DNA of 64,000 nt, taken from contig NZ_CP045503.2 of the NCBI RefSeq assembly GCF_007004545.3, positions 3,752,102 through 3,816,101 on the forward strand. Direction: 5' to 3'. The stretch is from Shewanella eurypsychrophilus (GTDB lineage: Bacteria; Pseudomonadota; Gammaproteobacteria; Enterobacterales; Shewanellaceae). Shown here in pieces: positions 47,963 through 56,338 of this stretch (positions are counted from its first letter, which is position 1; every line of letters begins with the position of its first letter). The notes below the pieces were generated by a model. The model saw only the letters and a program-made list of their open reading frames with translations, did no database searches and was not told where the DNA came from. The position numbers and the translations under genes are program-made.

Positions 47963-48943
47963 ATGAACAGAGTTTTAGTCACTGGCGCCGATGGTTTTAT
48001 CGGTTCACATTTAGTTGAATTGCTTGTAGATAATGGCTTCCAAGTCAGAGCATTATCACAATACAATTCATTTAATCATTGGGGCTGGCTGGAAAATACT
48101 CGATGTCTCAAGCAGATAGAAGTTATCTGTGGCGATATACGCGATCCCCATTTTTGTAAGCTGATCACCAAAGATATCGACATCATTTTCCACCTCGCAG
48201 CATTGATAGCCATACCCTATTCTTATTCTGCCCCAGATAGTTATCTTGAAACCAACGCTAAAGGAACACTCAACATCTGCCAGGCGGCACTGGAAAACAA
48301 GGTAACAAGAATCGTCCATACCTCGACTAGTGAAGTTTATGGTACGGCCAAATACGTGCCAATAGATGAGCACCACCCTTTGCAACCTCAGTCGCCCTAT
48401 AGCGCCTCTAAAATTGCCGCCGATAGCATGGCAATGAGCTTTCATAATAGCTTTGAGCTGCCTTTGACTATTGCTAGACCTTTCAATACATACGGACCTA
48501 GACAGTCTGCCCGCGCAGTGATCCCTACAATTATTAGTCAAATAGCGGCTGGAGCACAGGAAATAAAGCTCGGCGATCTCAGTCCAACTCGCGACTTTAA
48601 CTATGTCACCGACACCTGCCGTGGCTTTATAGCGCTGGCACAAAATGATTCTTGTATCGGTGAAACTATCAACATAGCTTCTAATAGTGAAATTTCTATC
48701 GCCGATACTTTAGATCTAATCAAAAAAATCATGGCCAGTAACGTCGAATTTATTAGCGATGAAACTCGAATAAGACCCGCTCAGTCAGAGGTGTTCAGAT
48801 TGTTTGGTGATAACAGCAAAATTCTCAAGCTCACCGGCCATAAAGCAGAGTATTCAATCGAGAAAGGATTAGAAAAAACAATCAATTGGTTTTGTAATAA
48901 AGATAATCTATCCCATTACAAAACTGACATTTACAACCGTTAA
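47963..48943 (+). CDS. legB: NAD-dependent 4,6-dehydratase LegB
   Basis: The 326-residue extended SDR protein has a nucleotide-binding loop TGADGFIGSH (residues 7-16), TSTSEVYG at 120-127 and Tyr146-x-x-x-Lys150 (YSASK). It is closest in pattern to LegB, which dehydrates GDP-GlcNAc at C4/C6 (inverting no C5) as the first sugar-ring step to legionaminic acid. Its partner LegC follows by 27 bases. The alternative, a UDP-sugar 4-epimerase, is less likely given the neighbours. Confidence 0.87.
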   Translation: MNRVLVTGADGFIGSHLVELLVDNGFQVRALSQYNSFNHWGWLENTRCLKQIEVICGDIRDPHFCKLITKDIDIIFHLAALIAIPYSYSAPDSYLETNAKGTLNICQAALENKVTRIVHTSTSEVYGTAKYVPIDEHHPLQPQSPYSASKIAADSMAMSFHNSFELPLTIARPFNTYGPRQSARAVIPTIISQIAAGAQEIKLGDLSPTRDFNYVTDTCRGFIALAQNDSCIGETINIASNSEISIADTLDLIKKIMASNVEFISDETRIRPAQSEVFRLFGDNSKILKLTGHKAEYSIEKGLEKTINWFCNKDNLSHYKTDIYNR

Positions 48944-48970
48944 CCCAATAATAAGCCAAGATCTTTAAGT

Positions 48971-50131
48971 ATGAATACTGACATTTCATTGACCATAGAA
49001 TTTATTCGTCACACCTACAAAACGAATGCGTTTATTCCTCTACATGCGCCTCAGTTCGATGACAGGGAGTCTAAGCTAGTTAACGAAACCATTAACAGTA
49101 GCTTTGTCTCGAGTATTGGCAAATTTGTCACTCAATTTGAGCAAGATATACAAAGCTACTTAAGTAGCAACTCCGCAGTCGCCATGGTCAATGGAACGGC
49201 AGCACTGCAGAGTGCCCTATACTTAGCCGGTGTTGGAGTGGGCGATCTGGTTATCACTCAATCTCTAACCTTTGTGGCTACTTGTAATACAATTCATCAT
49301 CTTGGTGCCACTCCCATATTTATAGATGTCTCTAAAGAGCACCTAAGTCTCTGCCCTAGGGCACTAGAAAACTACCTCAATCAGCACGCAGAACTCTGTG
49401 ATGACGGTATTTGCCGGAATAAAAACAGTGGCCAAACCATCAAGGCATTCGTGCCTATGCACACCTTCGGCCACCCCGCTGAACTCGATAAATTGTTAGT
49501 GATTAGTCAACAATGGAATATTCCGTTGATTGAAGATGCCGCTGAGAGTTTAGGCTCTACATACGAGGGCAAACATACGGGTACCTTTGGACGCTTTGCA
49601 GCCATTAGTTTTAACGGCAATAAAATTATCACCACAGGTGGAGGTGGCATCTTAATCTGTCATGATCAGGCGGATGCTGCATATGCACATCATATCAATA
49701 CCACAGCAAAAGTGGCTCACCCCTTTGAGTTTTATCATGATGCTTATGGCTTCAACAATCGACTACCTAACCTTAATGCCGCATTGGGTTGTGCCCAGAT
49801 GGAGAAATTAGATAATTACGTCAAGGCTAAGCGACGACTTGCCAGTCAATATCAAAGCTTCTTCGCGTCGAGTCGATTCGATTTCGTCACAGAGCCTAGT
49901 AATTGTCGTTCAAATTATTGGTTAAACGCAATTTTACTACCAGACCCGGCCCTTAGAGAGGAGTTTCTAGTTAAAACCAATGAGGCTAATGTGATGACCA
50001 GGCCTGTATGGCAGTTAATGCACTCTTTACCTTTATTTCAACATGCCGAGCGTGATGAACAGCGGAACGCTAGTTGGCTCGCCAAAAGATTAATAAACCT
50101 GCCTAGCTCACCGGTTTTGAAAGCTGACTAA
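48971..50131 (+). CDS. legC: Aminotransferase LegC
   Basis: The 386-residue DegT/DnrJ/EryC1 family PLP enzyme has Lys218 (SFNGNK, followed by ITTGGGG) as the Schiff-base lysine and IEDAAES at 187-193 for the cofactor. It would aminate C4 of the GDP-4-keto-6-deoxy sugar. It has an N-terminal extension of about 20 residues before FIPLHAPQF. Its stop codon is one base from the stop of the convergent legG. Confidence 0.88.
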   Translation: MNTDISLTIEFIRHTYKTNAFIPLHAPQFDDRESKLVNETINSSFVSSIGKFVTQFEQDIQSYLSSNSAVAMVNGTAALQSALYLAGVGVGDLVITQSLTFVATCNTIHHLGATPIFIDVSKEHLSLCPRALENYLNQHAELCDDGICRNKNSGQTIKAFVPMHTFGHPAELDKLLVISQQWNIPLIEDAAESLGSTYEGKHTGTFGRFAAISFNGNKIITTGGGGILICHDQADAAYAHHINTTAKVAHPFEFYHDAYGFNNRLPNLNAALGCAQMEKLDNYVKAKRRLASQYQSFFASSRFDFVTEPSNCRSNYWLNAILLPDPALREEFLVKTNEANVMTRPVWQLMHSLPLFQHAERDEQRNASWLAKRLINLPSSPVLKAD

Positions 50132-50132
50132 A

Positions 50133-51299
50133 CTAGGTACTTGGCAGGTCATAGAAAGGTTTGCAGATAATATTTTCCAAATCTACTGCTTTCAAGATAC
50201 GATAAATTTGACGACTGGCATTGCCATCACCATAAAGGTTGTCGATGCTTTTCAATGAAGCCTGAAAGTTTGCAGAGTATAGTTTCTCGAGAGCCTGAGT
50301 GATGGCTACATGCTCTGGCTTACAAGTAATGACGCTATCAGCAACAAGTCGCCCCTTTTGCCTGTCACCAATATTAATAGTACCTATATTAAAACTTGGC
50401 GCTTCAACCAAACCACTAGAACTATTTCCCACTGCTGCATCCATAAATTGTAAGCCTGATAAGTATTTCAGCTGGCCTAAAGAGGTAAACACCCTAGCCT
50501 TATGGAAGTTATTACTCACATAGTGATCACACATTTGATTGATCACTCGTCCGTTAACATCCGCATTAGCCTTTGTAAAAATAATATGGGTATCATCTAG
50601 CTCATCGATGGCAGCCAGAAGCTGAGAGAACTGGCGTTGAGCACTGTTTTGTTCAAGCGTAACAGGATGAAATGTCACCATTAGATTTCGTTTAGCTAGC
50701 TTAAAGTCAATTGCCTTTTCAAAATCAGATCTTGATAAAAGCCTCAGCTGCTTAATACGGTCGATTGATGTATCGCCGACATTAAATACCCTATCGGGTA
50801 GCTCTCCTAGTTGGATAACTCTCTGACGATACTTTTCTGTAGAGGTAAAGTGAAGATGACTCATCTTAGTAATACTATGCCTGATCGCATCATCCATCAC
50901 ACCTTGAGTCAGCTCACCACCATAGAGGTGCACCACTGGCAGGCGCATGAACATGGCGGCAGAGACCGCTGAGAAGATCTCAAACCTATCGCCTAGTACT
51001 AAGAGTAGATCAGGGTTAAGATCGGCAAAGGTATCAGAAAACGAGATTTGTCCTAAACCAACAGATTTAGCAATGCCGAGTCCCGTATCTGAAGATAGTA
51101 ATATTTCTATCTTTTTATCTATCGAAAATTCGGCTTCAACTTCTTTATAAGTTAAACCAAATTCATGAGACAGGTGCATCCCAGTAACAATTAACTGAAG
51201 TGTTAATGCTTCGTCATCACGGATCATCTGTAAAAGTGGCACGAGCAAACCAAAATCTGCTCGCGTTCCGGTAACAACACAAATTTTTCTTCTAGTCAT
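50133..51299 (-). CDS. legG: Hydrolysing NDP-sugar 2-epimerase LegG (NeuC family)
   Basis: The 388-residue protein belongs to the NeuC/WecB fold, with VVTGTRADFGLLVPLL at the start, LVLGDRFE and VVHLYGGELTQGVMDDAIRH. It removes GDP and inverts C2, giving the 6-deoxy-diacetamido-mannose that LegI condenses. It is last in the nine-gene minus-strand operon, 12 bases after legI. The GTRADFG/GELTQG version is the one found in NeuC/LegG rather than WecB. Confidence 0.88.
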   Translation of the reverse strand: MTRRKICVVTGTRADFGLLVPLLQMIRDDEALTLQLIVTGMHLSHEFGLTYKEVEAEFSIDKKIEILLSSDTGLGIAKSVGLGQISFSDTFADLNPDLLLVLGDRFEIFSAVSAAMFMRLPVVHLYGGELTQGVMDDAIRHSITKMSHLHFTSTEKYRQRVIQLGELPDRVFNVGDTSIDRIKQLRLLSRSDFEKAIDFKLAKRNLMVTFHPVTLEQNSAQRQFSQLLAAIDELDDTHIIFTKANADVNGRVINQMCDHYVSNNFHKARVFTSLGQLKYLSGLQFMDAAVGNSSSGLVEAPSFNIGTINIGDRQKGRLVADSVITCKPEHVAITQALEKLYSANFQASLKSIDNLYGDGNASRQIYRILKAVDLENIICKPFYDLPST

Positions 51300-51311
51300 A
51301 AGTCTGGGTAC

Positions 51312-52319
51312 TCAAATAGCGATGGATTGATCAGTACTGTAAACTTGATCGGATTGACGGCCGATAACCAAGTTCCAATACTTAGCCTCTAAACCACTAC
51401 TGGCACGTTTTACAGCAATATTATCAATTGTAAATGCCTCCCCAGCCATAATCGGTTTAATGGCGACAATAAATTTTTGAACAACTTTTTTATTTTGTTG
51501 CTCACAATCTTGTATCTGCTTAATTCCATTGCCGAGAGCAAGCTCAATATTGCGTATGGCACATACCATCTGTGCTAGCTCACTTGGCTCAAGCGATGCT
51601 TGATGATCTGGGCCTTCCATCTTACGAGACAAGGTAAAATGCTTCTCTATGATTCGGGCACCTAAAGCGACTGCAGCAATAGGGACCTCTATACCCATAG
51701 TGTGATCACTGTAACCAACACGGACATCGAATGCACCTTGGATAGTATTCATTGCCTTTAGGTTTACTTCGCTCATAGGTGTCGGGTACTGGGTCGTCAC
51801 ATGCAGTACAGTGATATCTTCTTTAGTGGTGCCTGCATCAATCAAAACCTTAAGCGCTGACTCCACCTCACCGAGATTGCCCATCCCAGTCGAGAGAATA
51901 ACCTTTTTCTTTAAAGCGCCGATAAAGCGAAGAAACGGAAGGTTAGTAAGCTCGCCTGAACCAATTTTAAAGATGTTTTGCAACTCCAATAAGAACGTCG
52001 CACTCACCTCTTCATCGGCAGTAGAAAGAAACATAATTTTTTTACTATCACAGTAGGATTTTAACTCCCTAAAATCATTAAAAGGCAGCTCCAATTTCGA
52101 CAGCATATCAAACTGAGTATTTTTCCCTGTCGTTGTTCTAACTTGATATTCGGCTTTACCGACATCTTGTGTAACCACAAGCTCAGTCTTCCAGGTTTGA
52201 AACTTAACCGCATCGACACCAGATTCGACAGCAGCATCCACTAACTCTTTAGCAAGCTGAAGGCTGCCGTTATGGTTGACTCCAGCCTCGGCAATAATAA
52301 ACACTTTATCCGAATTCAT
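51312..52319 (-). CDS. legI: N,N'-diacetyllegionaminate synthase LegI (NeuB family)
   Basis: The 335-residue protein is a NeuB TIM barrel (FIIAEAGVNHNGS, VDAVKFQTW, ILSTGMGN, GYSDHT, EKHFTL) with a C-terminal SAF antifreeze-like domain (PIMAGEAFTIDNIAVKR). It condenses the mannose-type product with phosphoenolpyruvate to the nine-carbon acid. Its start overlaps the legH stop by 4 bases. Confidence 0.92.
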   Translation of the reverse strand: MNSDKVFIIAEAGVNHNGSLQLAKELVDAAVESGVDAVKFQTWKTELVVTQDVGKAEYQVRTTTGKNTQFDMLSKLELPFNDFRELKSYCDSKKIMFLSTADEEVSATFLLELQNIFKIGSGELTNLPFLRFIGALKKKVILSTGMGNLGEVESALKVLIDAGTTKEDITVLHVTTQYPTPMSEVNLKAMNTIQGAFDVRVGYSDHTMGIEVPIAAVALGARIIEKHFTLSRKMEGPDHQASLEPSELAQMVCAIRNIELALGNGIKQIQDCEQQNKKVVQKFIVAIKPIMAGEAFTIDNIAVKRASSGLEAKYWNLVIGRQSDQVYSTDQSIAI

Positions 52320-52987
52320 GACATGAACTCCGAAGTTGATTCTGTTCTATTTTTTCGAATCACTTTTGCAGGATTACCGTATACGATCACATTGTCAGGG
52401 ATGTCTTTGGTTACAACCGCTCCATCGCCCACAATACAATCTCGGCCGATAGACACCTTAAAACCAACACTTGCACCATCGGCTATGATGCTGTTGCTAC
52501 CAATTGAACACCCAGCAAGGCTGACACCACCAGCAATAAGCACATTATCCCCCACGGTTTGATCATGATTAACCGCCGTAAAACTATTAATGATGCAGTG
52601 ATTACCTATGTGGGTATCATTTGCTAACTTAGTGTAAGCTTCAAATAAGTTTCCAGTACCAAACATGGCACTTCTGGACACTATCGCAGTAGGGTGAATT
52701 ATATTGACCGCTGGGAGTTCGATATTCTGTGCTAGCCATACTGCAAGTTTCTCTCTTACCTGCATATTACCGATACCTAAGAAGTAGCCAACAATTTGCT
52801 TATGCTTCACTAGAATCGATTCTATGTCTTCATCTTTACCTATGACTTCATAACCAGCAACTCTAATACCTATTTCATCTTCATCATTGCTGAGTAAACC
52901 AAAAATACGAAACTTTCCTTGCTGCTCAATATTATCAATCACCATTCTGGCATGCTCACCACACCCAAAAAGAATAATATCTTCCAC
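52316..52987 (-). CDS. legH: Sugar N-acetyltransferase LegH (PglD/NeuD type)
   Basis: The 223-residue protein has an N-terminal Rossmann-like PglD domain (ILFGCGEHARMVIDNI) and a left-handed beta-helix. The catalytic His141 sits in AVNHDQTVGDNVLIAGG, the conserved NH motif of PglD. It would N-acetylate the 4-amino sugar from LegC. The tail ends with GNPAKVIRKN. It is 3 bases from the radical SAM gene. Confidence 0.88.
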   Translation of the reverse strand: MEDIILFGCGEHARMVIDNIEQQGKFRIFGLLSNDEDEIGIRVAGYEVIGKDEDIESILVKHKQIVGYFLGIGNMQVREKLAVWLAQNIELPAVNIIHPTAIVSRSAMFGTGNLFEAYTKLANDTHIGNHCIINSFTAVNHDQTVGDNVLIAGGVSLAGCSIGSNSIIADGASVGFKVSIGRDCIVGDGAVVTKDIPDNVIVYGNPAKVIRKNRTESTSEFMS

Positions 52988-52990
52988 GAT

Positions 52991-54121
52991 TTACTTGTCT
53001 CCATCGATCAGGTTCACCGCAATATGAGTGTGATCATCACCATCTAAATACTTAGCAATAATAAAACCATCTTCATCTTCATATGCTTGGTCTTTAGGAA
53101 GTTGATATGTCTCATTCCAGATCTGTCTATCACTCACTCTATAATTAGTCTTGATATGCAGGTAGCCTGAATCATCTTTCTTCAAGATGGTGCCATCATA
53201 GAGCGTCACTTTACCTATATAAGTCATCAAAGCGTAGGTTGGTTTTACCCGGCCAGAAATCATGCCACTCGAGGTTAATTGCTTTATCAGTTTAAGGCCT
53301 TTAGCAACTGAGGTTCTAAGATGATTAGTTCCTTTCATCGGGATAGAATGAAAAAGGTAATGTGCTTCGATACCTAGATAACGGAGCTCGTCGTATAAGG
53401 TGATTAACGTGTCTATATCGTCATTGACGTCTTTTAGCAGCACATTTTGAGAATAAATACGTACTCCAGAATCTTGTAGCTTTCTCAGTATTTCTAGTGT
53501 GACCGGTTGAAGTTCGATAGGATGATTTATCTGAATGGCCACCTCTATCATCAAAGACTTAGAATAATTTTTGAGGAATGAAAACATCTCATCGTTTAGC
53601 ATTTTAGGCTCTTGAACTGGTACTCTTGTACCAATACGAACAACCTTAATATTCGGTGCTTTTTCGACTAATGTGGTGATTAAGTACTTGAGTAAGTTGG
53701 GGACCATAAAGGGGTCTCCCCCAGTCACAAGCACTTCTTTAAGATTAATATCTTTTGCGCAATACTCAACTATTCTATCGATATCTGATTTTTTGAGCTG
53801 TGAAGTATCATAATAAGCGCGTAAACAATATCGGCAATGGGCTGCACAGACCATAGTGATATCGATAACAAGTTGTCTTCTATATAGCCGCTCAATACCT
53901 TTTGGCAAGCCTTTGCTATCGTCTTCTTCAACTATAGCCTCATAATGCTTCAGATTAACCTCTTCATGTTTTTCCTCCTCTTTTTCGGAGTAAACGTATT
54001 GATTGACTAATGCCTTATATGCTCCAGAGTCTTCTCCCTCAGTTTCTTGAACATGCTTAATGAGCTGACGAAGATACTTAGAAACTTTAGGTCTAAATAC
54101 ACCATTTACGAGTCCGGCCAT
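52991..54121 (-). CDS. KamA-family radical SAM aminomutase-like protein
   Basis: The 376-residue protein has the radical SAM cluster motif at Cys92, Cys96 and Cys99 (VCAAHCRYCLRA), VTGGDPF at 132-138 for SAM and the KamA-type tail HYLFHSIPMKG...HLRTSVAKGL. KamA enzymes shift an amino group from C2 to C3. By remembered alignment, Arg101 matches the lysine 2,3-aminomutase residue that holds the carboxylate. The two Asp that hold the lysine epsilon-amino group are Ile260 and Met299 here, and the PGGGGK PLP loop is shortened to YIGK (Lys304). A substrate other than lysine is therefore likely. It lies between legH and the acyltransferase, not beside epmA. Confidence 0.85.
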   Translation of the reverse strand: MAGLVNGVFRPKVSKYLRQLIKHVQETEGEDSGAYKALVNQYVYSEKEEEKHEEVNLKHYEAIVEEDDSKGLPKGIERLYRRQLVIDITMVCAAHCRYCLRAYYDTSQLKKSDIDRIVEYCAKDINLKEVLVTGGDPFMVPNLLKYLITTLVEKAPNIKVVRIGTRVPVQEPKMLNDEMFSFLKNYSKSLMIEVAIQINHPIELQPVTLEILRKLQDSGVRIYSQNVLLKDVNDDIDTLITLYDELRYLGIEAHYLFHSIPMKGTNHLRTSVAKGLKLIKQLTSSGMISGRVKPTYALMTYIGKVTLYDGTILKKDDSGYLHIKTNYRVSDRQIWNETYQLPKDQAYEDEDGFIIAKYLDGDDHTHIAVNLIDGDK

Positions 54122-54130
54122 AATGTTACC

Positions 54131-55042
54131 TTAATCCGCTCTTAATAGTTTTGCTGGGTTGCCTACATACACACTTGATGAACCCAAGTCAGAAATAACC
54201 ACGCTACCAATACCTGTCGACACTTGCTGTCCAATCTTAACATTAGGCTTAATCACGGTATTAATACCTAACTTACACTGACAACCTATGCTAACGTTTC
54301 GACCGACAATCGTGCCCGCAGCAATCTGCACATTAGCACCTATAGACACATCAGCACCAACTTGAACTAGATCGTCAATCTTAACATTCTCTCCAATCGT
54401 ATGAGCATCAAAAGCAGGACGTTCCAATATTACGTTAGCACCTATCCAAACATTATCTTCAATCACAATGTGTCCAAAAAATGGAGTCATAGAAAGGTGT
54501 CGATCATCTTCGACAAATTTGAAACTCTCAGAGCCTATTATTGCGCCATCTTTTATATGGCAATTAGTACCAATATGGTTTCCTTCATGAATAATGACAT
54601 TACGACCTATATAGGTATTACTACCAACTGAAACACCGGCAGCTAAATAGCTTCCTTGACCCACATTCACATTAACCCCAAGCTTGACGCTATTATCAAG
54701 AACTGCTGAAGGGTGAATGCTAAAGATGCTTTCTTGAACAAAAAACTCACTCACAACCCGATAGAAGTCTAACTCCGGCGTGTCAGTGAATATGATCGCT
54801 GGATTAACTTCATTTACTTTAAATTCTTCAGTTTCAAACACCTGAGTCAGTAATAAACAGTCCTTAGGCAGAGAGTTCAGTGATGCCCTAGTACAGTGTT
54901 CAAGAAAGACAATACTATTCGACTTTGCCATATCAGGGGAAGATGGATGAGAGATATAAAATTCTTCAAAGAAATGTATCTTTGTATTTAAATAAGTTGC
55001 AACATCACAGACACCTATTTCATTTTGCTTGATTTTATACAT
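54131..55042 (-). CDS. LpxD-like left-handed beta-helix acyltransferase
   Basis: The 303-residue protein has an N-terminal domain of about 100 residues, like the uridine-binding domain of LpxD. A long hexapeptide-repeat helix runs from IHPSAVLDNSV (109) to the end (YVGNPAKLLRAD). The LpxD segment that normally reads LVQIAHNV, with the catalytic His, is LVQVGADV here (225-232), so that His is absent. Candidate replacements His191 and His214 lie elsewhere. Known relatives transfer acyl groups to sugar amines. The placement between the KamA and PaaK-like genes suggests an unusual acyl donor; that role is inference. Confidence 0.75.
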   Translation of the reverse strand: MYKIKQNEIGVCDVATYLNTKIHFFEEFYISHPSSPDMAKSNSIVFLEHCTRASLNSLPKDCLLLTQVFETEEFKVNEVNPAIIFTDTPELDFYRVVSEFFVQESIFSIHPSAVLDNSVKLGVNVNVGQGSYLAAGVSVGSNTYIGRNVIIHEGNHIGTNCHIKDGAIIGSESFKFVEDDRHLSMTPFFGHIVIEDNVWIGANVILERPAFDAHTIGENVKIDDLVQVGADVSIGANVQIAAGTIVGRNVSIGCQCKLGINTVIKPNVKIGQQVSTGIGSVVISDLGSSSVYVGNPAKLLRAD

Positions 55043-56275
55043 TTACACTCTCTCCAGTAATTTGCTTTTATTACCTACAAAGTCAATTTTTTCTGTGAGT
55101 ATGATCTCAAAGGAAACGTTGTGACTAACTTTAATCTCTTTTATCAGTCTAGTAAGCAGCTCTTCATGAATGCTTGATTTTTGTTTGACTTCTATAAGTG
55201 CGGAGATTGAATTTATGGGCTCTTCTTTAGACACTATCACCTTATAGTTGCCGGTTAACTCGGAATAAGAAGAAACAATACTTCGTAGTGACTCAGGATA
55301 AAAGTTCACACCCTTTATATTCAACATTTGGTCCACACGACCACTAATCGAGAACTTAAAGCCTTTGAATTGACATGCGCAACTGTCGAGTGAAATTATC
55401 TCAAAAATATCACCTGTTCGATAACGAATCAGTGGCTGAGCCTGCTTTTTTAAATGCGTGACAACGAGTTCACCCTTAGCGCCAGATGTGATGGGAATAA
55501 GCTCCATATCACTATTCAGTAGCTCAAGATATAGTGCCTCCGATGCGCCGAAATGTAGCCCATCTTTTTCACTGCACTCAGCGCCAAGTATGCTGATCAC
55601 TTCAGAGATACCATAGTTAGCATTGAAGGCTTCTATGCCCCACTCGTTCTCAATTTTTTTTCTAAACTCAGGATTACCTAATCCAGCCTCTGCGCCAAAA
55701 AAACCATTTCTTAGCTTCAGATCTCTTGGTTTAAGCCCTCGTTTAACCAGCTTATCTTTAATCACACTCAAATATGATGGGGTACAGTGAATTGAACTAT
55801 CAGGCATCTTACAAATAAGTTCAATTAAACTATCTGTGTACCCAGTACCATATGGCACGATGGCTGCCCCAGTTCCCTCCATGCTCTGATGGTCTGTGTA
55901 CCCTCCCATCCACATATTGTAATTGAGGCAATTAAACACTGTATCTTGTGTGCACATACCTACGAGCTTAAATAGCGTCGTGCCAATATTCGTAACTTGC
56001 TGTAGATCTGTCTCAGTCATGGCTATAAGCAATGGGCTATTAGTTGTTCCTGAGGTACGGTGAATTCTGATAATGTCCTCTTGAGAACAAGCCAAATTAG
56101 TCCCGAAAGGCGGATACTTTTTTTGGTCTTCCAACAGCTCATGTTTCGATAGAAAAGGTAAAGCCTCAAAATCATCATTTTCAACTAAGCCATATTTATC
56201 TTGGTAAAATGGACTCATTGAAATATAGGCGTTGACCACAGCCGTCAGCTCCATCCTACCTATTTGTTTTAACAT
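55043..56275 (-). CDS. PaaK-like adenylate-forming ligase
   Basis: The 410-residue protein of the phenylacetate-CoA ligase branch has RTSGTTNSP (73-81) as the ATP-binding loop, YGISE (221-225), RYRTGD (284-289) and GRVDQMLNIKG (312-322). The C-terminal domain keeps a lysine near the end (GNKSKLLERV). Such enzymes activate a carboxylic acid as acyl-AMP and pass it to CoA or another thiol. It abuts the acyltransferase start with no gap and shares the operon with the aminomutase, suggesting it activates the product of KamA. No carrier protein gene is seen nearby. Confidence 0.82.
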   Translation of the reverse strand: MLKQIGRMELTAVVNAYISMSPFYQDKYGLVENDDFEALPFLSKHELLEDQKKYPPFGTNLACSQEDIIRIHRTSGTTNSPLLIAMTETDLQQVTNIGTTLFKLVGMCTQDTVFNCLNYNMWMGGYTDHQSMEGTGAAIVPYGTGYTDSLIELICKMPDSSIHCTPSYLSVIKDKLVKRGLKPRDLKLRNGFFGAEAGLGNPEFRKKIENEWGIEAFNANYGISEVISILGAECSEKDGLHFGASEALYLELLNSDMELIPITSGAKGELVVTHLKKQAQPLIRYRTGDIFEIISLDSCACQFKGFKFSISGRVDQMLNIKGVNFYPESLRSIVSSYSELTGNYKVIVSKEEPINSISALIEVKQKSSIHEELLTRLIKEIKVSHNVSFEIILTEKIDFVGNKSKLLERV

Positions 56276-56338
56276 GTCTTGCCTCTTGATAAATCCATCA
56301 TACCTAACTGACTACTGCTGTTAATTTTATCCATATAT

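Noticed and set aside
48068..48643. 191-residue open frame on the minus strand inside legB
   Set aside because: It is a shadow of a well-supported SDR gene; it has no ribosome site or recognisable domain.
47963..50131. Pseudaminic acid genes pseB and pseC
   Set aside because: The 2-epimerase of NeuC type (legG), the CBS-type guanylyltransferase (ptmE) and the PglD-type acetyltransferase point to the GDP-linked legionaminic route; no PseG-type hydrolase is present.
52991..54121. EF-P modification enzyme EpmB
   Set aside because: No epmA or efp is adjacent, the lysine-binding Asp residues seem absent, and the gene is embedded in a sugar operon with a ligase and an acyltransferase.
54131..55042. 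Lipid A enzyme LpxD itself
   Set aside because: The catalytic His segment is altered and there are no lpxA, fabZ or bamA neighbours.
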